Source of the DNA: Channallabes apus
Taxonomy: Eukaryota; Chordata; Actinopteri; Siluriformes; Clariidae
Reading direction: 5' to 3'
Length of the DNA stretch: 64,000 bases
NCBI GenBank assembly: GCA_030522415.1
Contig: CM060130.1
Coordinates: forward strand, 22,094,465-22,158,464
Within the stretch, counting starts at the first letter, position 1, and every line of letters begins with the position of its first letter. The translations under genes and the position numbers were made by a program. Positions 54,575 to 64,000 of the stretch are shown piece by piece. Below the pieces are notes generated by a model. The model had not been told where the DNA came from. It did not search any database and saw only the letters and a list, made by a program, of their open reading frames with translations.

Positions 54575-56874
54575 CTATATGCAGTGCAGAATCTGTTGTT
54601 TATACTTCATTTGAAGATCAAATGGTTTGAAATAAAACAGCTCATTAACGTTCACTACCTTTACAATTTGGTCTGGATGAGATCTGACTGTAAAAGCATG
54701 GTAATGGTCATCAAAACAGAGTGTTTCCATCAGTGTTCCACAGAGCAGTACATGTTCATCTTTCACAGCAATAGTCTTGATCTTACAAAACACTGGCATC
54801 TCACATGCTGCTTCTGTACAGATAATAAAGGCAGGGCGATACTCTGTGCCATGATGTTTGATCCACTTTACAGAATAGACAAGTTCTGATATTTCCACCC
54901 CTAATTTGGAAGCAATGTCCATGCCACCTTTAAGTCCACTGAGTTCCATCATCTTCCCTGGACCAAGAGTCAATGTGTGCTGGCTAAAAGACTCCCAGTG
55001 TATTGCCATACAACTCTGGTGCTTTTTGGCTAGCGTTTTGGTGATGTTTTTCAAGCTTTTTAATTGTGTTTTAAAGAATTTGTGTTTCGCTTCATAACGC
55101 ATACACCACATGTGCAGAATTGGTCCAATTTTCCTTATACACTGTGGGTGGTAATGTATCATTATGTGATGCTTTGGCAACAGATTTTTTTCAGGAAAAA
55201 ATTTTTTGAATAGCTGGTGATGTTCAGTTATTAAATGTTTAAGATAAATGGTCATGCCTTCTGTTAGGACTGGTGAAAATACAATGTTAACAATCTGTAG
55301 AAGTAAAAGCAAAAGATACGGGTGTTCATCATCTCTCTGCACTAAATCACCAAATAACAGAGGCATGTTGCGTAACAAGCACCAAGATTGGATGGCATTT
55401 AAACCTAAATCGTTGCTTCCACCAAACAATTTGACCATTGGAGGACGGTTCCTCTGCTGATTGTAACCATAATCAAAAGCATGTATTCGACCAGCAAGAT
55501 CATCAGCACTTAGGAAATTATGCACAATGTACTGCAGAACAAGTTTTACCTCTAGCTGAGCAACACCTTCCAAAATGTCGTGCATTATATCCACAGCAAA
55601 ATTGTTTGCTGTGTTGAAATACTTCAGTGAATTTAACAAACACACCCGTTTGACGCCATAAACATGAGGTAGTGTAGAGTCATCTTGTAACCTTTTACAA
55701 TGCAGAGCATGCATCTCAGTTGTTCTTAGAACAACTTCAGGGTTATCTTCGGGAAACACATATTGAAAGCGATCTTTCTCAAGAACACAGAGACGACAGC
55801 AATATTGAGCCCCAAATGACTCCAGAAATCCTAATAAAGTGTGTAAGCCAAGGTTATCCCCTGTGACTTGAACAACTGTCCCCCTTACACAATGTCTAAA
55901 TAACGGATTCTTAACCCCCTCAACCTCAAGCACTTTTAGATCATTTACTAGAGGCTCAGTTATAGAATTAAAACCATACCGTCTAATATCCTGTGCATGA
56001 AAGAGGGCACATAAATGAATGTTATCCAGTGAGGAGTTAAATATGGGGGGAAATTCCTCAATGTAAAATAGATAGCACCCAATTTGTGTATACCTTTTTT
56101 GGAACCCAAAGGATTAGCGGTCTCGAAATCATCATAAAATAAATGAATTTGTAAAGCATCTTTTTCTGTGCAAAATAAAGGATTACTTTTAAAATGTGCC
56201 GCATCACTTAAGTCAACATAAACACCTTCCTTTGGAACATGCCTGGGTTTAAACAAATCAGTAAGATGCGGATTTTGTAAAATTGACTTTAGTGTTTCTA
56301 AAATGGGAAGATAAGAAAATGTATCTGTTACAACAACTTGATCAAATGTTCCAGTGGTTTTATTTCTCCTGCTATTAAAACTTTTTGCCAAGCACTATTT
56401 CGGTTGGTTCCACATGTCATGTGGAGACAGACAGAGCAAAGCTGCATCCTGGGCCTGACTGTGAATCTCAAAAACTATTTCCTCCATAGATGAAACAAAA
56501 CCACTTACAGCAGAATGACGTAACCCAGAAAATTTTAGTTGCGCAACAGATGCACACATATCCAAAGTGCTCTTTTTTGACTTTAACAATCCAGATGTTG
56601 TGGTCACCTCTCCAACAGAGCCAATCTGATCAAATGTTTGAGCACTACTTTGTCCTTCTGCCTTAGCAGTCTCATAGTTGTCAATGGGGTCAAAATGCTG
56701 GTCACTTTGCTCAGGATGTTTTGTATTCAAATGTTTTCTGAACCCTGAAAAAGTCCCAAACACAGAACAACAACCTGCCTCTACACATTTAAGGCGAAGA
56801 TTCTTTCCAGGAACAAAACCATGAACTAATCTGAAGTGCCTAAGAAGCAATTTTGAACCATATAACTCAAACAA
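54575..56874 (-). pseudogene. Tnp2-like transposase gene with C2H2-type fingers, one stop and one frameshift
   Basis: Minus-strand frame beginning about 56874. Finger-like segments LYGSKLLLRHFRLVHG and KCVEAGCCSVFGTF then FRKHLNTKHP come first. DQVVVTDTFSYLPILETLKS, then LFYDDFETANPLGSKKGIHK and LGAIYFTLRN, are the conserved region of animal Tnp2/CACTA-like transposases. NNFAVDIMHDILEGVAQLEV and HHIMIHYHPQCIRKIGP with MRYEAKHKFFK follow, ending at about 54575. One in-frame TAG (56397-56395, after MWNQPK) and a 1-bp frameshift in a six-G run (56045-56050 on plus) interrupt an otherwise continuous frame of about 765 codons. So few lesions suggest recent inactivation, or sequence error. Family assignment is by recall of motif patterns. 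Confidence 0.65.
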
Positions 56875-56919
56875 AACACTTCATGAGGGCAGAAAAACTT
56901 AGCTACTTAAATTTATCAC

Positions 56920-58474
56920 CTAGCTAAGCAGCCTTGCTCTAACCTCAGCAACACGAGGACTCTCCTTCACTTTGCCAACATCTATGTTGTACACAGTGGT
57001 CTGAATGAAAGTGTTCATGTTGTGTAGCATAATGTTGTAAGAGGTGCCAAAAACAAAGTGTGCCTTAAACAGCTCGTCAACGGCACCAAGAGAAGAGGTT
57101 GACTTGCATGGAATGGCCTGCCGATCAAGAACGATGAAGTACTGGTGAACTGAATTCTTCTGAGGTCCCACGGCCAGGAGGTAGGGCTGAGCAACAGCTG
57201 TAATTTCCAGAAGATGCTCCTCAATGTTTGTTCCACTCTGAGAAAGCCAAGCAAATTGGAAGAGAACTATCACCAATATGTTAAATATAAAACAGAAAAA
57301 TAAATAAAACACGAAAAAAAATAACCTTCTTGAAGACAACAAGGTGTTTTTCTGCTTGAGAGGCAGACACCTTTCCTGGTCTTTTCCGGCCTTGGGCAGA
57401 AGGTGGGATCAGATGCAACAGAAGTATTATAGAAGAGAGGTCGCTGTCCCAACCTGTTTACACACATACATTATGTTATCAAAATCTGATCAATAATGCA
57501 AACTGGAAGTGAAATAAAAGAATGGAAAGAACATGTATGGGTACCAAATCTTAATATTCCTCATTAATATTTAAAGTATAAACCTAATCTTAAACATCTT
57601 ACCAAAGTCAACACCCTCTTCTGGGTCACCAGTAGGAGATTCAGCTGCCAGCAGTAGTTCTTCCAAATCACTGGTGCTTGGAAGCTTTTTACACTGCTGA
57701 ATCACTTTTGTCTTGAATGCAGTTGTCCACTTTTCCAGTAGCTTGCCTGACACTCCTTCTCCAAACATCAGAACAAAGTCTTGCTCAATCTAAGAAGAGG
57801 CAGAAAAGGATGAGCCAATAGTTTTTTTCTACGTACCAGACAAATCATTATGGATATAAACCCAAGCAAGTAGTGAATAAACTTACATTTAAACATCAGT
57901 ACAATTTATTCTATTGTTAAATTGTTAAACGTATGATTATAAACACTTTACCAAGCCTTTAATGTCTTTGAATCGTGGAAAGACGGAAAATCGTGTCAAT
58001 ATATCACTTGACTGCATGGGGTCAAGAACCATGTTGCGGCGATAATCGAATGTCAATTTCATTTTTTTCTTGATGGCGTCCTCATCAGAAGAATGGCTCA
58101 GGAATGCAATTGCTTCCTTGCATTCATCCTCACTCAGGGTGGTCTCGGAATTCAACTCTGACTGCCGTCTTACAGTTGGTCCACCAGACACTGCTTCAGC
58201 AGAAGTTCCTTGTCCTGATGATGAACAACAAAACATTTTAAAAGCTTCAACACTGCTCAATGAATGACAAATGAAGTTAATCCTTAAACAGGCAATTTAG
58301 CAAGAGAACTCCTGTAAAAGATTGCAGAATGAGCTACATAAAAGTCAAAAAAAGGTAGATTTCGGAATTTCATTGTGTACCTTCAAATGACGCACGTGGT
58401 TCCTTAGCTAAGCCTCTCTGTATACAGTAGTTTTGATTCTCCATGCCAAGTACCCAGACCGCTTTCGCCATCAT
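56920..58474 (-). CDS. Multi-exon gene of a multicopy fish family (329-aa model)
   Basis: Minus-strand exons 58474-58381, 58214-57952, 57789-57603, 57453-57326 and 57237-56920 join in phase to 990 nt (329 codons plus stop), starting MMAKAVWVLGMENQN. Order of landmarks: LTFDYRRNMVLDPMQSSDIL and RFSVFPRFKDIKGL; IEQDFVLMFGEGVSGKLLEK; GWDSDLSSIILLLHLIPPSA; EEHLLEITAVAQPYLLAVGP; DELFKAHFVFGTSYNIMLHN and TTVYNIDVGK, ending RARLLS. These motifs recur in many uncharacterised fish proteins that behave like a mobile or expanded family. Function is unknown. It is next to, and on the same strand as, the Tnp2-like ORF. Confidence 0.6.
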
Positions 58475-58589
58475 AATAATGTTCCTTAGAAAAATACAAA
58501 TAAAGATAAAAAGTCTTTATATTCAACAGCAAAATACACCGTCTGTAGTATGGCTATGTGAGATTAGCAGCATTTAAAATGCCAACACA

Positions 58590-58613
58590 GAATAAATAAA
58601 TAAATAAATAAAT
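58590..58613. repeat. (AAAT)n microsatellite
   Basis: About six AAAT units in the intron between the two exon groups. Confidence 0.85.
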
Positions 58614-58766
58614 AATATTTGTATATATCAGTAAGTCTCATAAATCAACTTTAGTCCAAATAATTATTAATTTTTATTTAAAAAATACATTTATGAGTTA
58701 ACAGTCTTTTTTTCCTTTTTTTTTAAACCACCAAAATGTAAAAGTACAAATAAAAATGATACCCAC

Positions 58767-59417
58767 CTTTTTAGCTTCATCATCCAGCCTCATTCGTTTA
58801 CTGGAGGAGTTTTCTTCAATAATAACTCTATCCTGTGAGTCACTGGAGTCAATGGAAGAAGACAGGGACTGATTTGACTGGCCATGAGATGCTTGTGGAG
58901 ACGCTGAGCCCAAGTCTGTTTGCAGATAAATAATTATGGGGAATTATTGTTAATTAGTAGTATTACATTTCTAATGAGTAATGTAATAAATACAAACCCG
59001 CATTATGTTTTATGGTAAGAACTCCGACTGAGGATCTGACTACATCCTCAAAAACATCATCATCCACCTCAGTCCCTGATTCATCAAAAACCTTCACATT
59101 CTCGGGTACAGATGGAACACCAAACTTTAAAAATGCTTTAAAAAAAAAAAACACCCAATTTTATGAGAAAGTATACAGACTTACAAGGTTTTCCACAGCA
59201 ATGATTAACTTTGAACATCAGGGCACAAGCAATATGTGACTATACATATTCTCATATAAAATTACTAGACATTCATCAAGTAACAAATAAAAATACATAA
59301 AAATTAATGTAATGAAAGGATGTGTTTGTTTTTACCAGCAGTCAAAAATTCCTCCAGGCTCAGGTCAGTTATCTTGACACATTTTTGAGAATCCCCAAGT
59401 TTCACCTTAACCAGCAT
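58767..59417 (-). CDS. Upstream exons of the same family (N-terminal ubiquitin/PB1-like start)
   Basis: Minus-strand exons 59417-59336 (MLVKVKLGDSQKCVKITDLS and LEEFLTA), 59135-58998 (AFLKFGVPSVPENVKVFDES and DVFEDVVRSSVGVLTIKHNA) and 58915-58767 (LGSASPQASHGQSNQSLSSS to RMRLDDEAKK) join in phase. The first two resemble the short ubiquitin-like N-terminus of this family. The third ends in phase 0 and cannot join the 58484-58381 exon without hitting TAA. Either a middle exon has been lost (pseudogene) or was missed, or the downstream part starts separately at 58474. Confidence 0.5.
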
Positions 59418-61347
59418 GATCTGTAAGAAGTGACAAGAGTATAACACAGATTATAGTATAAAAAGATTTCATGCCCAACATATAAATAAAAATGCCCACA
59501 GTAATACGGTTGCAATAATTTGCATAATCACCTCCGTTAGATCAATACCACGTGTAGTATGGGGATGTGAGATCAGCATCATTTAAAATGAATTGGTCAT
59601 ACAAAATAGCAAAAAAATAAAAAGTCAAAGAATTCAGTAAATACTCACTTTTCATCTAGTGATGTCATACATATTCATGTGGGATTGTCAGTTCTGTCCA
59701 CCGATCAGCCATAACATTATGACATAGCTAATGTTAACTGTTATGAGACAAAATATTAACTGAAAATCTCATTTTGTTCATTGAATTATGTAACATTTAC
59801 CCTGAAATTTGACATCATCAGTTAATCATGGTGTGTTTTGTCCCTCACAGCTCTGGATAAGGGTGTCTGCCAAATGCAGTGAAAGCTAGTGATGAACTGA
59901 ATGATGGTTCATTTCAAAGCATAATTACACTGTAAAGAACATTCTGTAGAATTTACAATAATTTACTGGCAAAAAAGTTGCCAATAAAATCCTGTAAAAT
60001 AGCCGTTAATTGGTGTAAAATGGATTACAGTATAATACTGCTTAGCAATTTATAAAAAATTGATGTTTGCAGAATACAGAATTTTTATTTTTTTACAGGA
60101 TTATAAAATTAAACTTGTAAAAAGGCATTACAGGGTTTTTTTTGTAATTACGCTAAATTACAGTACTTACCTGGCAACAAAAGTTGCCAATAAAATCCTG
60201 TGAATTCAACAAAAGCCAAGATGTAGCTGTAACATTTTTACTATGAAATTCCTGTAAATAACTATTTTAACTGTGAACTGTACTGTGCTGTGAACTGTAA
60301 CTGTACTTTACTATTATACTGATGTAAATGCATTAAAACTAAGATTTAGAAAAATAATCACTCAAATTCAAAGCTGTTGTCAGTAAACTGTTTATTAACG
60401 CTGACACCTGACAACACTTCAGCACCGTCACTGGTAACATCATTTTACTTTTTCAACTACAGAAAAACTTATAAAAACATCAGCTGTTACAAAACAACTA
60501 CAAACAACTCGAGATTAAAGCATAAAGCAATAGTTAAATAAAAGTTAAAGGGACTGTTTGCCTAAAAATAAAAATGGTTTATTCAAATTATTTCATAAAT
60601 ACTTCAAAACTCCCAATTTTCCACCAATGAGTTCAGGAGTGATCAGTCGTCTCTTCTGATCGAGTTTCTGTTCCACCCTTCACAACCTGACTCCAGTTTA
60701 GACTGTATGACTCGAGACGATCTATCAGTGTGTATGTGAGTGTGGAGACGTCAGCAATATTAGTTAATATGAGTTAATACTTTCCCCATATCCTCATCGA
60801 AGTACCAAACAGGAACATTGAGGACGCAGTTCATGTTCCATCTGTTGTCTCATCTGCATCTGTTTGTCCTATGAGCAGAAACGCTGTGTGTCCACATGTA
60901 GGACAAGTGTATGTTAGATATAGACAATTTTTAAAGTGACACCTCTTTGACAATTGATTGAATTAGGTTAACTACTCGCTGTTGTAAGACAGTGGGATAC
61001 AGGTCATGCTCTGCTAAGAATGAACACGTGTACTTTCTGACTCGACACATGGTGGATGTATATTTTAATAATTAAATTACAATATATACTAATAGAATTT
61101 TTATTATTAAATATGTATGTTGTACAATTGGAAAAACAATAAACTCACTGCAAGCTCAATATTGTCATGACATTTATACTCATGATGTCATATGTAAATG
61201 TCTAACCATAACTGTACTGGACATCTGGGACAAGTACTTAATTATTCTACCAGAAATGTTACTGTAGCCTGAGATCTTGTATTACTAGAACAAATCCATA
61301 GATGTGTTTATAGCAGATGAGTGTGATTTCATATTGCTTTTCTGCAG
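59418..61347. other. Intergenic DNA with a CACTGTAAA-type repeat
   Basis: At 59850-59880 is the CTGGATAAGGGTGTCTGCCA SINE tail. From about 59928 (CACTGTAAAGAACATTCTGT) to about 60290 is a repeat with AGTTGCCAATAAAATCCTGT occurring twice (about 59980 and 60185). This resembles short non-autonomous fish DNA transposons. No gene is seen. Confidence 0.5.
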
Positions 61348-61528
61348 GTCCTTGGAAGAACAGTTTCTATGGCAAGAACTATTTCAACCCGAAGATCGAG
61401 TCCTATGCCACTGTGAACCACATCTCGCAGCTTTCAGAAGACCAGGTCCTGGAAGTGGTGCGCTCCAACTACGACACGCTGACTCTGAAGCTGCAGGACG
61501 GGTTGGACCAGTTCAAGCGCTATTCGGA
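61348..61528 (+). CDS. Isolated conserved exon, possibly ARMH3-like
   Basis: After a TTGCTTTTCTGCAG acceptor, phase 1, the frame reads [40 protein letters not shown] and [20 protein letters not shown]. The codons are GC-rich and unlike the AT-rich neighbours, which suggests a conserved gene. The probable donor is GTATAT at 61529, after which the frame stops within a few codons. The text resembles, from memory, the C-terminal region of ARMH3 (C10orf76), but I am not certain. No other exon of such a gene is visible within the window, so it is either a duplicated stray exon or part of a gene continuing elsewhere. Confidence 0.5.
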
Positions 61529-61591
61529 GTATATATCTTGAGTATATATGTATATATTTTGTTTCATTTTGTGGAGCATTTATTGATTTTG

Positions 61592-61913
61592 TGTCACGAC
61601 TGCTAGGTGTGTGGTTCGGCATAAACGCAGAGAAGGCAGGGAAATCGTCCATCTTTTATTGATGTAGCTCATTCACACAAAACAAACATAGTTTATCTTC
61701 AAAAAACAATCCTACTGTACGCAGTTAAACACAAAGATGACGTTTAATACTCGACGCCTGACCCACCTCGGCTTCAGGTGAGTGCTCCCCTCCCCTAACC
61801 GAGGTGCCCCATGGGAAATGAAGTTCAAACTTAAACTTAACCTACCAACAAAAACATAACAGAAACACAAACCAAGAGGGGCGTTTGTCGCCCTCTAGGG
61901 TTTAACCCTTACA
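61592..61913 (-). mobile_element. Solo LTR-like element of family L (322 bp)
   Basis: TGTCACGACTGC to TTTAACCCTTACA, flanked by TTTTG at 61587-61591 and 61914-61918. On the minus strand CATCAATAAAAGATGG is polyadenylation-like. The homologous sequence at about 12650 lacks the insertion, giving a pre-integration site. Confidence 0.82.
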
Positions 61914-61918
61914 TTTTG

Positions 61919-62909
61919 TCAGTGTTTATTTTTACTTTTTTTTCCTGATTATGTTCATTAGAAATCATGGTTTAGGTGTTTTGCTGAACTGCTTCATTTT
62001 TTTCTTTTTTCTTTTTTTTTTACAATTTTAAAAATATTATCTGACTTGATTTCATGTACTGACTAAATAATGTTAAAATATTTTCATCTTTCAGAACTCT
62101 TCAGATCCTCAGTGTTTCCCAAGTTTGAAAGATTAAAATTTTATTTAAACGACTGGAGCATTTTAATTTTTGTCAGTCAAAACTCATTAAAGATGTTAAT
62201 TATAGATTAATTAAACATGACGAGCTACTGTTGACCCTCAACACACTGTATTGGATTTTCTTTCTTTTTTCTTTTTCTTTTTTTATCTAGTATAAATGTT
62301 CACATGTACAATATGTGTTTCATTACTAGATTGTAATAGAAAAGAAATAAAAAACATAAACAATATGAAATGTTCTATTGTGCTCTGCTTATCTAAAATA
62401 TAACCATTTTCCTCCAGATGTTTCGGAGTGATGTTTGTAGCTGTGTACGATGGAGGTGTGTAGTGGATGATAACACCAGGCCACACTAATCAAACACCAA
62501 ATTATTCATGATAATCTGTTATACAACATCCACATATTAGAGACACATCCACATTGATACGGTTGTGTACAAAATGTAGGTACGTAGGTTGTGATAGAAA
62601 GGTGTCAGAACACACAGTGCATCTCTGTTATGGTGGTAAAAGGGGCAGCTACTCAATATTAGGGGCAAATCATCAGTAATGAAACTCTGCAGCATCGGCC
62701 GTGGATTTGGGATTCTGAGCTTTAAAGATATTCAAAGGTTGTGAATACATACATGAGCAGCTGCTGCCCCCTTGTGGAGGATCCAAGTGTAGCAATACCA
62801 GAGGTACACTACAAAAATAGTCAAATTAAAAGTAATTAAATTAATGAGTAGATTTATAAACAAATAGGCAGAAGAAAAGCACAGAATAAATAATACAGAT
62901 AGATCTACA
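61919..62909. other. Intergenic DNA paralogous to 12600-12900, no gene seen
   Basis: About 61919-62200 resembles 12660-12900. A CTGCTGCCCCCTTGTGGAGG half of the foldback repeat lies at about 62763. Confidence 0.5.
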
Positions 62910-63225
62910 GATCAGATTTAAAAAATGTCCAGCTGTTATGTTCATACAGTAAAATACTTAATGTTGTACACAGTGTATTAAATCATATACAGGAACTGAA
63001 CTCACAGTCTAAAACATTATAAACATTCATAATGACACACTGTTCATGTTCTGTGTTCAGATACAGAGTCACTTTTACTCCTTAATCTTCTGTTTCTAAA
63101 CATGATATTTGTTTATGTGTTTATGCTTCTTTGTACACATATAACACCAGAGTCCAGTCTGTACCAAATGTAGAGTTTAACATTAGAACTAAAGAGCTGC
63201 TGAAGAAATGAGCTTAGATTAATCC

Positions 63226-63259
<34 letters not shown>

Positions 63260-63260
63260 T
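62910..63260 (+). repeat. Upstream block duplicated from 32215-32573
   Basis: Near-identical to the gene C upstream block, ending in (ATT)n at about 63218-63260. After it the sequence diverges: CAGTGGTGTTCAAAATAATA at about 63271 is a common fish transposon-type terminus. Confidence 0.88.
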
Positions 63261-63461
63261 AGGATGTACAGTGGTGTTCAAAATAATAGCAGTGTGTTGA
63301 ATAAAGTGAGTAAAGCTCCATATCCATATAATAACCTTTAATTTAAATCACATAAATGTATTGGACTCCCTGTACATTCTATTCTGTATCACAACATGAA
63401 GAAAAATGTGCTAAATGTATTATTAGTTTAAGTGAAGAGAAGACTCCCTGTACTTCACTTA

Positions 63462-63518
63462 GGGGGCGGGGTTATCAGAGCTGAGGGGGCGGGGTTATCA
63501 GAGGTGAGGGGGCGGGGC
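63462..63518 (+). promoter_or_regulatory. Three GC boxes upstream of gene D
   Basis: GGGGCGGGG occurs at about 63463, 63486 and 63509 within a 23-bp direct repeat (GGGGGCGGGGTTATCAGAG). These match Sp1/KLF-type sites. Gene C has no equivalent. Confidence 0.6.
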
Positions 63519-63538
63519 TTTCTCTCTGTAATGGAGCT

Positions 63539-63550
63539 GAAAGTGAAAGT
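63539..63550 (+). promoter_or_regulatory. Interferon-response-like element upstream of gene D
   Basis: GAAAGTGAAAGT fits the GAAANNGAAA core recognised by interferon regulatory factors and ISGF3. It lies about 20 bp after the last GC box and about 110 bp before the block shared with gene C. The position suits an interferon-inducible promoter. Function is inferred. Confidence 0.55.
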
Positions 63551-63656
63551 AATTCTGGACTCGGAAACAGAACAACTGCACCGTCACACTTCCTGATATA
63601 ACGGTTTAAAACAGGAGGAATTTATACAGTGACAATTTACACACGATATTTAAACT

Positions 63657-63749
63657 CTGTAATGAGGTAAATAGTGAAGATGATCTGGTGTGAAATGTGG
63701 ACAGACTTCAGCTAAAGCAGCAGATATGTTTATATGAGGAACAGAAAAG
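63657..63749 (+). other. Gene D 5' untranslated exon
   Basis: Identical to gene C 35052-35144, with donor GTAAGA at 63750 and the same four-codon upstream ORF. Confidence 0.55.
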
Positions 63750-63913
63750 GTAAGAGGAGTTAGCATCATGCTAAAGTACATGTTAGTCACCAACCACTCA
63801 ATAACCTGTTAAACTAATCCTCCAAATACACCGTGGAATTGTGCTTTCTAACAGTGTGTTTGTGTGAGTTAAGTTGTTTAAAAGGATGACTCTCTCTTTC
63901 TGTGTGTGTTTAG

Positions 63914-63965
63914 GATTTTATTAGTTTGAACCGACAGTAAGAGATAAAGATGGCGACTGCAAACA
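63914..63965 (+). CDS. Gene D start exon
   Basis: Identical to gene C 35309-35360: acceptor TTTAG, ATG at 63950, coding for MATAN plus one base, donor GTAAGT at 63966. The gene continues beyond the window and presumably encodes another member of the family. Confidence 0.75.
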
Positions 63966-64000
63966 GTAAGTTACATTTACAGAGATACATTTATCTGTAT

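Overview
The window looks like a chromosome segment from a ray-finned (teleost) fish. Genes are split by GT-AG introns, intergenic DNA is AT-rich, and the repeats are typical of fish: a Tc1-type transposase, piggyBac and hAT remnants, L2/CR1-type LINE tails, tRNA-derived SINEs, a Ty3/gypsy element, solo-LTR-like insertions and long (CA)n, (GATA)n and (ATT)n microsatellites. No bacterial-type operon, CRISPR array or rRNA is present. Many apparent ORFs begin at GTG or TTG inside exons, so I placed exons by splice sites and phase instead of by first methionine.

The backbone is a tandem array of one gene family, all on the + strand. Gene A is cut by the left edge; only a 24-codon exon (2716-2787) and a terminal AIG1/GIMAP-type GTPase exon (3267-4534) are visible. 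Gene B (about 13.1-32.7 kb) is a pseudogene. Its small exons and coiled-coil exon survive with stop codons, a SINE and an LTR insertion, and only the last 43 codons of a GTPase exon remain at 32605-32736. Gene C (35.05-48.63 kb) appears intact. Gene D begins at the right edge (coding start 63950).

Gene C is the main discovery candidate. Joining its exons in phase gives one open reading frame of 2580 nt (859 codons plus stop): a five-residue start with no signal peptide, an immunoglobulin V-set domain, a linker partly built from 5-nt and 10-nt micro-exons, a roughly 240-residue coiled coil, a basic RRxS-containing cassette exon, and an AIG1 GTPase with a second coiled coil. Immunoglobulin-V, coiled coil and GIMAP in one apparently cytoplasmic protein is an architecture I do not know of. 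Genes A and C carry different substitutions in nucleotide-binding motifs. Gene D has a consensus interferon-response-like element and three GC boxes upstream, where gene C differs.

Between these genes lie mobile elements: a nearly intact 6.0-kb Ty3/gypsy element (24500-30523, minus) with LTRs differing at about one base but lacking most of its reverse transcriptase; several TG...CA-bounded LTR-like insertions with 5-bp target duplications and variable internal tandem arrays; and a 4.8-kb minus-strand region (54.6-59.4 kb) with a Tnp2-like transposase ORF (one stop, one frameshift) next to a second multi-exon gene of a multicopy fish type. An isolated conserved exon (61348-61528) probably derives from an unrelated housekeeping-type gene.
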